Assembly (NCBI GenBank): GCA_002337385.1
Contig: DDFY01000008.1
Span: 1-64,000, forward strand
DNA length: 64,000 nucleotides
Source: Erythrobacter sp. UBA1916
Lineage (GTDB): Bacteria > Pseudomonadota > Alphaproteobacteria > Sphingomonadales > Sphingomonadaceae
Direction of reading: 5' to 3'
The position numbers were made by a program, and so were the translations under genes. Positions within the stretch are counted from its first letter, which is position 1. Every line of letters starts with the position of its first letter. Positions 35,192 through 43,224 of this stretch are shown piece after piece. The notes below the pieces were generated by a model. That model saw only the letters and a program-made list of their open reading frames with translations. It made no database searches and was not told the origin of the DNA.

Positions 35192-35220
35192 CGAAAAAGC
35201 CGCAGAATTGCGAGGCTTTC
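35192..35220 (-). terminator. Candidate terminator after pgeF
   Basis: On the minus strand AAAGCC (35219-35214) and GGCTTT (35201-35196) enclose an inner GCA-ATTC-TGC stem with a 2-nt bulge and are followed by further T residues. It lies about 25 nt after the pgeF stop, before the petABC promoter. A second, smaller CCTCT-ATC-AGAGG hairpin lies at 35231-35243. Confidence 0.5.
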
Positions 35221-35244
35221 GCAATAAAGGCCTCTGATAGAGGG

Positions 35245-35943
35245 TCAGCCCGGGCGGGCGATTAGCGAGAACTGCCGTCCATAGGTCGGCTCACCCCGGT
35301 GGGTGGCGCGGCGGAACGAGTGAAAAAGCGATTCCTCGGCATAAGTATCGCGCGCGAGATCCTCGATCCGGCCAACGCCCGCCGACTCAAGCCGTCGGCG
35401 TACATAGGCGGGCAGATCGAACTGGAAATGCCCCGGCGCGCCCGACTCGAACAGCGCCCCGTTGGCCGCATCATGCTCCACCAGACGGTCGCGGAAGGCC
35501 TGATCGACTTCATAGCTCGCCTGCGCAATCGTCGGCCCGATCGCCGCGACGATGGCATTCCGATTCGCGCCCGCTTCGACCATCGCCGCCACCGTTGCCT
35601 CAAGCACGCCGCCGAAGGCGCCGCGCCAGCCTGCATGGGCCGCGCCGACAATGCCGGCAGACGAGTCAGCCAGCAGGACCGGGGCGCAATCGGCCGTCAC
35701 CACCGCGAGCACAAGGCCGGGCCGGTCGGTCACCAGAGCATCGGCTTCGGGCAGGTCCTCGCCGGTGAACGGCGCATCGACGAAGACCACATGCGGCGAA
35801 TGGACCTGCTTCACCCGCACCAACCTTGCACCAGCCACGATCCTGGCCGGATCGGGCTCGCCTTCGTGGCCGATCCCGGTGAGGAAGCCGTGCGGCACCC
35901 CATCCAGAGCATCGGCCCGCAGGATGGCGCGTGGGTCAGCCAA
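35245..35943 (-). CDS. pgeF: Purine nucleoside phosphorylase / peptidoglycan editing factor PgeF (YfiH family)
   Basis: 232 residues from TTG 35943, the only available start at this end. The multicopper-oxidase-like YfiH family (DUF152) has adenosine/purine nucleoside phosphorylase and deaminase activity and a reported role in proofreading peptidoglycan precursors. Metal ligands lie in VKQVHSPHVVFVD, VTADCAPVLLAD and AAHAGWRGAFGG. It overlaps the end of pepN by 8 nt and is presumably translated from the same mRNA; the TTG start and lack of a ribosome site suggest coupling. Confidence 0.88.
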   Translation of the reverse strand: MADPRAILRADALDGVPHGFLTGIGHEGEPDPARIVAGARLVRVKQVHSPHVVFVDAPFTGEDLPEADALVTDRPGLVLAVVTADCAPVLLADSSAGIVGAAHAGWRGAFGGVLEATVAAMVEAGANRNAIVAAIGPTIAQASYEVDQAFRDRLVEHDAANGALFESGAPGHFQFDLPAYVRRRLESAGVGRIEDLARDTYAEESLFHSFRRATHRGEPTYGRQFSLIARPG

Positions 35944-38569
35944 GGCTGCGCGCTACCTGTTCCTGCGTATCGCGTGACAGGTTGTCCGCCGCCGCAATCC
36001 GCTCGAGCTGCGCACGCATGAGGTCGGCACGCGCGGGTTCGATCCGGCGCCACCGCCCCAGCGGCGGCACGAACCGCGCCGCTGTCTGCGGATTGATCGG
36101 ATCGAGCGCCAGGATCAGGTCGGCAATCATCGCATAGCCCGAACCATCCGCGGCATGGAATGCGCCCGGGTTCACCGCCATGGCCATATAGAGCGAGCGC
36201 ACCCGGTTCGGGTTCGACAGCGTAAAGTCGGGATGCTCGGCCAGCGCCCGCACATGCTCAAGCACATTGGGGTGCAGCGAACCCGCCTGCAGCGCGAACC
36301 ACTTGTCGATCACCAGCGCATTGCCCTGATAGCGGTTGTAGAAGTCGAGCAGTTTATCTGTGCGCTCGGGGCAGTCGAGCCCGGCCAGCACCATCAGCGC
36401 GCCTTGGCGGTCGGTCATGTTGTCGGCTGCATCATATTGCTGTGCGGCAAGCTTCGCGGCCTTGGCCGGATCGCTCGCAGCAAGATAGACCAGCACCTGC
36501 GTCTTGACCTTGCGCGCACCGCTCGCCTCGGCGTCGAGCGTGAAGGGCACCTTGGCCGCGCGGTCGTAAAGCGCGGCGAAGTCGCTCGCCAGCTCGGCCC
36601 CGAGATAGGCGCGCAGGGCCTGCCGCTCGGCATGGATCGCGCCCGGATCGGACACGGTCATCTGCTCGGCGAGATAGCCCTCGCCCGGCAGTACCAGCAA
36701 TTCGCCGCGCATCAGGTCATCAAGCGCCTCGTCGCGCAGCACCGCGCCCAGCGCCCCGGCGATGTCGGCCCGGCCCGCCGCGCGCTGCGCCTCGTCGAGC
36801 TTGCCTTCGATCGCATCGACCAGGTGGCCGACGATCAGGTCCTGCATCGCCTCGTAACGGGCGAAGGGATCGTCGTCGTGCGCGGCAAGGAACACCAACT
36901 CCTCGCACGCGACGTCGCGTTCGATCGAAACGGGAGCGGAAAAGCCGCGATTGATCGAGAGCGCCGGGGGTGCGGCGAACCCTTCGAAGGAAAAGTTGGC
37001 CTCTTCCTTGTCGAGCACGATCAGGTGCTCTTCGCCGCGCTTGCCGGTCGCGCGGTCAAACAGCGCCACCTTGAGCGGGATCGGCATCGGCTGCTTTTCC
37101 GGCTGACCCGGCGTGGGCGGAACGATCTGCGACAGGTGCAGCGTCGCGGTGTCGCCTGCATGCTTCAGCTGGGCGCGCACCTTCGGGGTGCCGGCCTGCG
37201 AATACCACAGGCGGAACTGCTTGAGGTCCAGACCAGCGCCATCTTCCATCGCGCGGATAAAGTCCTCGCAGGTGGCCGCTTCGCCATCGTGACGCTCGAA
37301 ATAGAGGTCGCTGCCCTTCCGAAAGGCCTCTTCGCCCGCCATCGTGCGCATCATGCGGATGACTTCTGCGCCCTTGTTATAGACGGTGGCGGTGTAGAAG
37401 TTCGAGATTTCGCGGTAGGAATCGGGCCGGATCGGGTGTGCCAGCGGCCCCGAATCCTCGGGGAACTGCGCCGCGCGCAGCACGCGCACATCCTCGATCC
37501 GCTTGACCGCGTCCGAGCCCATATACTGGCTGAACAGCTGGTCGCGCAGAACGGTAAAGCCCTCTTTCAGCGAGAGCTGGAACCAGTCGCGACAGGTCAC
37601 GCGGTTGCCCGACCAGTTGTGGAAGTATTCGTGCGCAATCACGCCCGCCACGCCGTCGAAATCGGCGTCGGTCGCGGTTTCGGGGTCGGCCAGCACATAT
37701 TTCGTGTTGAAGATGTTGAGGCCCTTGTTCTCCATCGCCCCCATGTTGAAATCGCTGACGGCGACGATGTTGAACACGTCGAGATCGTATTCGCGGCCGA
37801 AGGTTTCCTCGTCCCACGTCATCGAGGCTTTAAGCGATTCCATCGCGTGGTCGGTGCGCGGAAGATCGCCCTCGCGCACATAGATGTTAAGCGCCACCTC
37901 GCGCCCGTTCATGGTGGTGAAGCTGCTCGAATTGGCGACCAGATCGCCCGCCACCAGCGCAAACAGGTAGCTCGGCTTGGGCCAGGGGTCGTGCCATTCG
38001 GCCCAGTGGGTGCCACTGTCGCCCTCGCCGCTGGCCTCGCAATTGCCGTTGGAGAGCAGCACCGGGAAGGTCGCCTTGTCGCCGCTCATGCGCACACGGT
38101 AGGTCGAGAGCACGTCGGGCCGGTCGGGGAAGAAGGTGATGCGCCGAAACCCCTCGGCCTCGCACTGGGTGCACAGCATGCCCGATGAAGCATAGAGCCC
38201 CATCAGCTTGGTGTTCTTCGCCGGCTCCACCTGAGTGACAATTTCCAGCTCATGCGCATCGCCGGTGAGCGGGACGATCAGGTCCGCCCCATCGCGGTGC
38301 CAGCCGTTGATGGCCTCGCCGTCGACTTTGACGCTGAGCGGCTCCAGCTCCTCGCCGTTAAGACGAATCTCGTCGGTGGGGAGCGCCTTGGCGTTGCGGG
38401 CCAGCGTCAGCCGCGCGGTGACCTTGGTCGCTTCCAGCCCGAGGTCAAAATCAAGCGCCACTTCGGGCACCAGCCAGCCGAACGGCTGATAGTCCTCGCG
38501 GCGAATGGTGATGGGATCGTGGGGTTCAGGAGCGGCGTCGGCCATCTCGGGGTTGCGGGCAATATCCAT
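35936..38569 (-). CDS. pepN: Aminopeptidase N (M1 family)
   Basis: 877 residues from ATG 38569; GTG 38575 and ATG 38544 are alternatives. Zinc metallopeptidase that removes N-terminal residues from peptides. The substrate-recognition GAMENKGLN and the zinc site HEYFHNWSGNRVTCRDWFQLS...KEG (HEXXH-X18-E, around residue 315) are intact. The N-terminal beta-domain, thermolysin-like domain, beta-sandwich and C-terminal helical domain follow the E. coli PepN order and length. No signal peptide, cytoplasmic. Codon use is typical of the window. Confidence 0.96.
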   Translation of the reverse strand: MDIARNPEMADAAPEPHDPITIRREDYQPFGWLVPEVALDFDLGLEATKVTARLTLARNAKALPTDEIRLNGEELEPLSVKVDGEAINGWHRDGADLIVPLTGDAHELEIVTQVEPAKNTKLMGLYASSGMLCTQCEAEGFRRITFFPDRPDVLSTYRVRMSGDKATFPVLLSNGNCEASGEGDSGTHWAEWHDPWPKPSYLFALVAGDLVANSSSFTTMNGREVALNIYVREGDLPRTDHAMESLKASMTWDEETFGREYDLDVFNIVAVSDFNMGAMENKGLNIFNTKYVLADPETATDADFDGVAGVIAHEYFHNWSGNRVTCRDWFQLSLKEGFTVLRDQLFSQYMGSDAVKRIEDVRVLRAAQFPEDSGPLAHPIRPDSYREISNFYTATVYNKGAEVIRMMRTMAGEEAFRKGSDLYFERHDGEAATCEDFIRAMEDGAGLDLKQFRLWYSQAGTPKVRAQLKHAGDTATLHLSQIVPPTPGQPEKQPMPIPLKVALFDRATGKRGEEHLIVLDKEEANFSFEGFAAPPALSINRGFSAPVSIERDVACEELVFLAAHDDDPFARYEAMQDLIVGHLVDAIEGKLDEAQRAAGRADIAGALGAVLRDEALDDLMRGELLVLPGEGYLAEQMTVSDPGAIHAERQALRAYLGAELASDFAALYDRAAKVPFTLDAEASGARKVKTQVLVYLAASDPAKAAKLAAQQYDAADNMTDRQGALMVLAGLDCPERTDKLLDFYNRYQGNALVIDKWFALQAGSLHPNVLEHVRALAEHPDFTLSNPNRVRSLYMAMAVNPGAFHAADGSGYAMIADLILALDPINPQTAARFVPPLGRWRRIEPARADLMRAQLERIAAADNLSRDTQEQVARSLG

Positions 38570-38620
38570 GGGCACGATCTAGGCACTTTCGCGGTAAGTT
38601 CGAGGGGGTAAAGAGACCGA

Positions 38621-39391
38621 ATGATCCAATTGTTTGTATTTGGTCTTGGATACACGGCGAAACGCATTGCCGACCGCGCTGTTTCCGCCGGTTGGCAGGT
38701 GCGCGCCACCGGCAGCGACGGCGATCTCGACTTTGCCGACAGCGATGCAGTGCGGGCGGCGCTGGCCGAGACCGACCTCGTCCTGTCGTCGGCCCCACCG
38801 GGCGAGGAGGGCGACCCGGTGCTGGCGCGCTACAGCGAGGCGCTGGGCGGCAAGCGCCTTGCCTATCTGTCCTCCACCGGAGTCTATGGCGATACGGGCG
38901 GCGCCTGGGTCGACGAAAGCGCGCCGACCGGCACGGGCCGCCGCACAAGCCGCGCCGAGGCCGATTCGCGCTGGCTCGCGCTTGGGGCGCGGGTGTTTCG
39001 CCTGCCGGGGATTTACGGTCCGGACCGCAGCGCATTCGAGCGCGTCGCCAGCGGCAAGGCGCACCGGATTGACCTGCCGGGGCAGGTGTTCAGCCGGGTC
39101 CATGTCGAGGATATCGCCCAAGGCGTTATGGCCGGGTGGGACGCGCTGCCGGGAGCCTACAACCTCGCCGACGATCTGCCCGCCAGCCAGAACGCGGTGA
39201 TCGAAGAGGCCTGCCGCCTGATGGGCCGCGAACCGCCGCCGCTGGTGACGCTGGATGAGGCCGGGCTGTCACCGATGGCGCGCGGGTTCTACGAAGAGAA
39301 CCGCCGGGTCGCCAATGGCAAGGCCAAGCGGATGCTCGGCTTCCGGCCGCTTTACCCGACCTACCGCGAAGGGCTCAGGAGCCTGCTCTGA
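38621..39391 (+). CDS. NAD(P)-dependent epimerase/dehydratase-like protein
   Basis: 256 residues. A compressed extended-SDR protein: the nucleotide-binding Gly motif is FGLGYTAKRIADRAVSAGW, the Ser of the active site region lies in LAYLSSTGVYGDTGGAWVDE, and FSRVHVEDIAQGVMAG is conserved. The usual YxxxK is not evident; RAEADSRWLAL stands at that position, as in the YeeZ-like group, so classical epimerase catalysis is doubtful. It is convergent with, and overlaps by 17 nt, the EamA gene. Role unknown. Confidence 0.75.
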   Translation: MIQLFVFGLGYTAKRIADRAVSAGWQVRATGSDGDLDFADSDAVRAALAETDLVLSSAPPGEEGDPVLARYSEALGGKRLAYLSSTGVYGDTGGAWVDESAPTGTGRRTSRAEADSRWLALGARVFRLPGIYGPDRSAFERVASGKAHRIDLPGQVFSRVHVEDIAQGVMAGWDALPGAYNLADDLPASQNAVIEEACRLMGREPPPLVTLDEAGLSPMARGFYEENRRVANGKAKRMLGFRPLYPTYREGLRSLL

Positions 39392-40295
39392 CCTGCCGTC
39401 CGCGCAGCGCCACCAGCAGCCCGACGATCGCCAGTGCCCCGCCCGCAATCGCCAGCGCCGACCAGTGGTAGCCTTCGAGCACGGTGGAGACGGCCATCGC
39501 AATCACGATCACCAGCACCCCGTTATAGGCCGCGCGGCCCGCGCCAAGCTTGCGCACCAGCTCGTAATAAAGCGGGAAGGTGATGACCGAGCCAGCCAGC
39601 GCCAGCCAGGCCGTGCCCAGCCAGTAGGCCGGATCGCGCGGCACCACCGGCATGCCGAACAACGCCCACGCGATGGCGGCATCGAACAGCGTGCCATAAA
39701 GCATCGCCCATGCCAGCAGGCTCACCAACGGCACGTCCCTTCCAGCGGGGCCGGCCTGTATGACACTGGATATCGAGGCCGAAAGCATCGCCGTCAGCGC
39801 CAACAGCGCGCCCAGCGCCACGCTATCGCCAAGCGGGGCGGCGCGTGCCTCGTTCACGAGCAGCAGCGCTATCCCGGCCAGCGCGATCACACTGCCGACA
39901 ACGAAGCGCGCAGTGATCACCTGCCCCAGCAGCACCCGGCCCAGCACCGCATTGGGCACCAGCATCATCCCGATCAGCAGCGCCACAATGCCCGAGGTCA
40001 GGTGCAGCTCGGACCAATAGACGAACATGTAATTGCCGCAGAACTGGAACAGCCCCATCAATAGCGCCAGCCGATGCGCCCGCCCCGGCATGGCGAGCCG
40101 TTTGCGCATGATCAGCGCCAGCGTAAACATGGCAGGGGTCGCCAGCATAAAGCGCCATGTCACCGACCAGGCGGGCGGCACCTCGGCGATCTGGGTGGTT
40201 ATCACGAACCAGGTCGAGCCCCAGATCAGCGCCACCACAACAAAGGGCAACGCAATCGCGGGGCGCAGCAGGGTGTGCGGCGGGGTCTCGCTCAT
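39375..40295 (-). CDS. EamA/DMT-family transporter
   Basis: 306 residues with about ten membrane helices arranged as two EamA repeats. FVVVALIWGSTWFVITTQIA at the N-terminus is the typical start of the first repeat, and the second begins near PLVSLLAWAMLYGTLFDAAI. Such proteins usually export amino acids or other small metabolites. ATG overlaps the threonine aldolase stop (ATGA), so export of an amino-acid-related compound is conceivable. Its 3' end overlaps the convergent gene by 17 nt. Confidence 0.85.
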   Translation of the reverse strand: MSETPPHTLLRPAIALPFVVVALIWGSTWFVITTQIAEVPPAWSVTWRFMLATPAMFTLALIMRKRLAMPGRAHRLALLMGLFQFCGNYMFVYWSELHLTSGIVALLIGMMLVPNAVLGRVLLGQVITARFVVGSVIALAGIALLLVNEARAAPLGDSVALGALLALTAMLSASISSVIQAGPAGRDVPLVSLLAWAMLYGTLFDAAIAWALFGMPVVPRDPAYWLGTAWLALAGSVITFPLYYELVRKLGAGRAAYNGVLVIVIAMAVSTVLEGYHWSALAIAGGALAIVGLLVALRGRQVRAGS

Positions 40296-41287
40296 AGACG
40301 GGAGATAGCGCGGCCGAGCGCCTCGGCGTGTTCAGGCCGGGTATCCCAGGCGGCGACGATCCGCACATGGGCGTGGTCCCAGTCGTAAAAGGCAAAGTCC
40401 TCGGCGCGCAGCGCGGCTCGCTCCTCAGCAGTGAGGCGAACAAACAGCTCGTTCGACTGGTGCGGATAAAGCAGCCGCTTACCCGCGCCCTCAGCCACCA
40501 TGCCCGCAGCGGCATTGGCCTTGCCCGCGAGGTCCAGCCACAGATCGCCCTCCAGCATGGCCAGCAGCTGCGCCGCCATAAAGCGGCCTTTCGAGCGCAG
40601 GTGCCCGGCCCGCTTGCGCCGCCAGCGCACGAGGTCAGCCTGCGCCGGGTCGAACAATATAATGGCGTCGGCGTCCAACGCGCCGTTCTTGGTGAAGCCA
40701 AAGCTCAGCGCCTCGGCCGGGCCAACCGCCTCCGCCGGGGTGCAGCCGAGAAAGGCCACCGCATTGCCGAATCGCGCCCCGTCCATATGCAGCCCGAGGC
40801 CGAGTCGCGCTGTCGCCGCGCCGATCGCCGCCAATTCGGAAGGACTGTAGGCCAGCCCGAATTCGCTCACCTGCGTAATCGACACCGCCTGCGCGGGCAC
40901 CTGATGCACCCCGCGCGTGATGCCAGCCGCGACCGCCTCGATTGCGCCGGGCGTCAGCTTGGCGCCCTCGCCTTTGGCCAGCAGCAGCTTGGCGCCGTGC
41001 AGGAAAAACCCCGGAGCGCCGCATTCGTCGCGCTCGATATGGGCGTTCTCCTCGCAGATCACCGCGCCGTGCGGCTCGACCAGCGTGGTCAGCGACAGGC
41101 AATTGGCCGCCGTGCCCGTGCCGACCCACAAGGCCGCGCAGTCGCGTCCGAACAGATCGGAAAAGGCCGAATCGAGCCGCTGGCTCAGCGCATCGTTGTC
41201 ATAGGGGGCGTCGGGAGCATCCGCAGCCTGCATCGCCGCCCAGACCTGCGGATGGACACGCGCGGCATTGTCGGAGAGAAACTGCAT
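40292..41287 (-). CDS. Low-specificity L-threonine aldolase / beta-eliminating lyase family
   Basis: 331 residues from ATG 41287 (MQFLSDNAARVHPQVWAAM), the family start; ATG 41299 would add MGVP. PLP-dependent fold type I: NAAR and the VGTGTAANCLSL loop bind the cofactor phosphate, HMDGARFGNAV holds the Asp that contacts the pyridine nitrogen, and the Schiff-base lysine is in LSFGFTKNGA. It splits threonine or allo-threonine to glycine and acetaldehyde, or acts on similar beta-hydroxy amino acids. Its stop overlaps the start of the EamA transporter, so aldolase and exporter are coupled. Confidence 0.87.
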   Translation of the reverse strand: MQFLSDNAARVHPQVWAAMQAADAPDAPYDNDALSQRLDSAFSDLFGRDCAALWVGTGTAANCLSLTTLVEPHGAVICEENAHIERDECGAPGFFLHGAKLLLAKGEGAKLTPGAIEAVAAGITRGVHQVPAQAVSITQVSEFGLAYSPSELAAIGAATARLGLGLHMDGARFGNAVAFLGCTPAEAVGPAEALSFGFTKNGALDADAIILFDPAQADLVRWRRKRAGHLRSKGRFMAAQLLAMLEGDLWLDLAGKANAAAGMVAEGAGKRLLYPHQSNELFVRLTAEERAALRAEDFAFYDWDHAHVRIVAAWDTRPEHAEALGRAISRL

Positions 41288-41339
41288 TGGAACGCCCATA
41301 GGCCCCCGCCCGTTGGACGCAAGAAGGAGCATTCCAGCC

Positions 41340-41645
41340 ATGAGCGACAGCATCGAAATCACCCACGACGACCAGACCACCCACGGCACCTATTCGGCCC
41401 CGGTCGAAGGCGCAGACCGCCCTGCCGTCCTCACCTGGACCGCGCTCGGCGAGGCGCGAATCGCCGAACACACCTTCACCCCGCCCGAAGCGCGCGGAAA
41501 GGGCATCGCGCTGGCCTTGGTGAAAGAGATGGTCGCCGATGCCCGCGAGCACGGTTTCACGATCGAACCGCAGTGCCCCTATGTCGAGGCGCAGTTCCGC
41601 AAACACACGGATTGGGCCGATGTTCGGGCGGATTTGCCGCAGTGA
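41340..41645 (+). CDS. Short GNAT-type N-acetyltransferase
   Basis: 101 residues, behind AAGAAGGAG. The YjdJ/Gtn-like short GNAT form: LTWTALGEARIAEHTFTPPE, then the acetyl-CoA loop PEARGKGIALALVKEMVADA and the ending IEPQCPYVEAQFRKHTDWAD with the Cys-Pro-Tyr motif of this group. Cytoplasmic; substrate unknown. Divergent from the threonine aldolase, with 52 nt between starts. Confidence 0.85.
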   Translation: MSDSIEITHDDQTTHGTYSAPVEGADRPAVLTWTALGEARIAEHTFTPPEARGKGIALALVKEMVADAREHGFTIEPQCPYVEAQFRKHTDWADVRADLPQ

Positions 41646-41664
41646 GAGGGGGCTCTCTTCGCGA

Positions 41665-41739
41665 TGGTGCTGCTGGGGAGGATTGAACTCCCGGCCTCAC
41701 CCTTACCAAGGGTGCGCTCTACCACTGAGCTACAGCAGC
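41665..41739 (-). tRNA. tRNA-Thr(GGU)
   Basis: 75 nt with CCA encoded. Acceptor arm GCTGCTG/CAGCAGC with discriminator A, D-arm AGCTCAGTGGTAGAGC, anticodon stem CACCC/GGGTG enclosing TTGGTAA with anticodon GGT, and T-loop AGTTCAATCCT. It reads ACC and ACU codons. The GNAT gene ends 19 nt away on the other strand. Confidence 0.97.
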
Positions 41740-41838
41740 GTTCGCCATCTTGCGAAGCAGGCGCGCGCTATTGTCGTGACTGCGGCGAAAGTCAAGGCGT
41801 GCTTGAGCCTGCGCATCAATCGCGGCATGAGATAACCC

Positions 41839-41997
41839 ATGAATGGTAAACAAACACGCGAGGAACGGCTCGCGGAAAAACTGCGCGAGAATTTGCGGCG
41901 CCGGAAGACGCAGGGCAAGGCTCAGGCACGCGCCAGCGCGATTCGCGATGGGGTAGAGACCGCAAGCCCCCTTCCAAACGACGACGCGGGCCGCTAA
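41839..41997 (+). CDS. 52-residue basic hypothetical protein
   Basis: Reads MNGKQTREERLAEKLRENLR and on to a stop at 41995-41997. The first 35 residues are a highly charged amphipathic helix (Arg/Lys/Glu), the rest a flexible tail ending PNDDAGR. No cysteine, no hydrophobic segment. The ribosome site is weak. Composition and charge pattern look like a real small protein of the kind annotated as hypothetical in sphingomonads, perhaps nucleic-acid- or ribosome-associated; that role is inference. It lies 44 nt before gpmA in the same direction and may be its leader cistron. Confidence 0.6.
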   Translation: MNGKQTREERLAEKLRENLRRRKTQGKAQARASAIRDGVETASPLPNDDAGR

Positions 41998-42041
41998 CGC
42001 GCTGCCTTCGCAGTATTACGCCTCGCAGGAGAGTTCCGCCC

Positions 42042-42728
42042 GTGCCCACCCTGATCCTCGTTCGCCATGGCCAGAGCCAATGGAACCTCGAGAACCGCTT
42101 CACCGGCTGGTGGGACGTCGACGTAACAGAAAAAGGCGTGGCTGAGGCAATCGCTGCGGGCCAGTTGCTCAAGGACAAGGGCCTGCTGCCAACGCGCGCC
42201 TTCACCTCCTTGCAGAAGCGCGCGATCAAGACGCTGCATCTGGCGCTGGAGGAATGCGACCGCCTGTGGATTCCCGAAACCAAGGACTGGCGCCTGAACG
42301 AGCGGCACTATGGCGGGCTGACCGGGCTTAACAAGGCCGAGACAGCCGAACAACATGGTGAAGACAAGGTGAAAGTCTGGCGCCGCAGCTTCGACGTGCC
42401 GCCTCCGCCGCTCGAAGCGGGCAGCGAGTTCGATCTCTCCGCAGACCCTCGCTATGCCGGGATCGATGTCCCCAATACAGAGAGCCTCAAGCTCACTATC
42501 GAGCGCGTGATCCCCTATTGGGAGGCCGAGATCCTGCCCGAGCTGGCGAAGGGGGAAACGGTGATCATCTCCGCGCATGGCAACAGCCTGCGCGCGCTGG
42601 TGAAGCACCTTTCGAACATCCCGGATGACGAGATCACCGGGCTGGAAATTCCCACCGGCCAGCCGATCATCTATGAGTTCGACGATAAGTTGAATCCCGG
42701 TCAGTACTACTACCTAAAGGACGCTTGA
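42042..42728 (+). CDS. gpmA: 2,3-bisphosphoglycerate-dependent phosphoglycerate mutase
   Basis: 228 residues from GTG 42042, behind AGGAG. It interconverts 3- and 2-phosphoglycerate. The phosphohistidine motif LVRHGQSQWN (His9), RFTGWWDVDVTEKG, and LNERHYGGLTGLNKAE are diagnostic, and VIISAHGNSLRALVKHL holds the second catalytic histidine. The loop VPPPPLEAGSEFDLSADPRY is normal for the family. Its stop lies 5 nt before the purE ATG. Confidence 0.96.
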   Translation: MPTLILVRHGQSQWNLENRFTGWWDVDVTEKGVAEAIAAGQLLKDKGLLPTRAFTSLQKRAIKTLHLALEECDRLWIPETKDWRLNERHYGGLTGLNKAETAEQHGEDKVKVWRRSFDVPPPPLEAGSEFDLSADPRYAGIDVPNTESLKLTIERVIPYWEAEILPELAKGETVIISAHGNSLRALVKHLSNIPDDEITGLEIPTGQPIIYEFDDKLNPGQYYYLKDA

Positions 42729-42733
42729 GCACG

Positions 42734-43219
42734 ATGGCCGCACCCAAAGTCGCTATCGTAATGGGCAGCCAGTCTGACTGGCCGACTATGCAGCTCGCCG
42801 CCAATGTGCTCGACCAGCTCGGCGTTGCCTACGAGGCGCGCATCGTCTCGGCGCACCGCACGCCTGACCGGCTGCACGCCTTCGGAAAAGGTGCCTCGGA
42901 TGAGGGCTTCGAGGTCATCATCGCCGGGGCCGGTGGCGCTGCGCACCTGCCGGGCATGGTGGCCGCGCTAACCCACCTGCCGGTGCTCGGCGTGCCGGTG
43001 AAATCGCGCGCCTTGTCGGGGCAGGACAGCCTGCTTTCGATCGTGCAGATGCCCGCGGGCGTTCCGGTCGGCACGCTTGCCATCGGCGAGGCGGGCGCGA
43101 CCAATGCCGGGCTGATGGCCGCCTCGATCCTCGCGCTGACCGATGAAGCTCTGCGTGAACGCCTGATCGACTGGCGTGCGGCACAGACCGATGCCGTCGC
43201 CGAAAAGCCGGTCGACTGA
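42734..43219 (+). CDS. purE: N5-carboxyaminoimidazole ribonucleotide mutase
   Basis: 161 residues from ATG 42734; TTG 42725 is closer to AAGGA but the ATG fits the family start. PurE class I moves the carboxylate of N5-CAIR to C4 in purine synthesis. VAIVMGSQSDWPTM, the active-site loop SAHRTPDRL and AGAGGAAHLPGMVAALT are present. PurK follows 5 nt later, completing the two-enzyme step from AIR to CAIR. Confidence 0.97.
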   Translation: MAAPKVAIVMGSQSDWPTMQLAANVLDQLGVAYEARIVSAHRTPDRLHAFGKGASDEGFEVIIAGAGGAAHLPGMVAALTHLPVLGVPVKSRALSGQDSLLSIVQMPAGVPVGTLAIGEAGATNAGLMAASILALTDEALRERLIDWRAAQTDAVAEKPVD

Positions 43220-43224
43220 CACGC

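Noticed and set aside
36155..38188. 677-codon open frame on the plus strand opposite pepN
   Set aside because: Shadow of pepN, which has intact HEXXH and GAMEN motifs.
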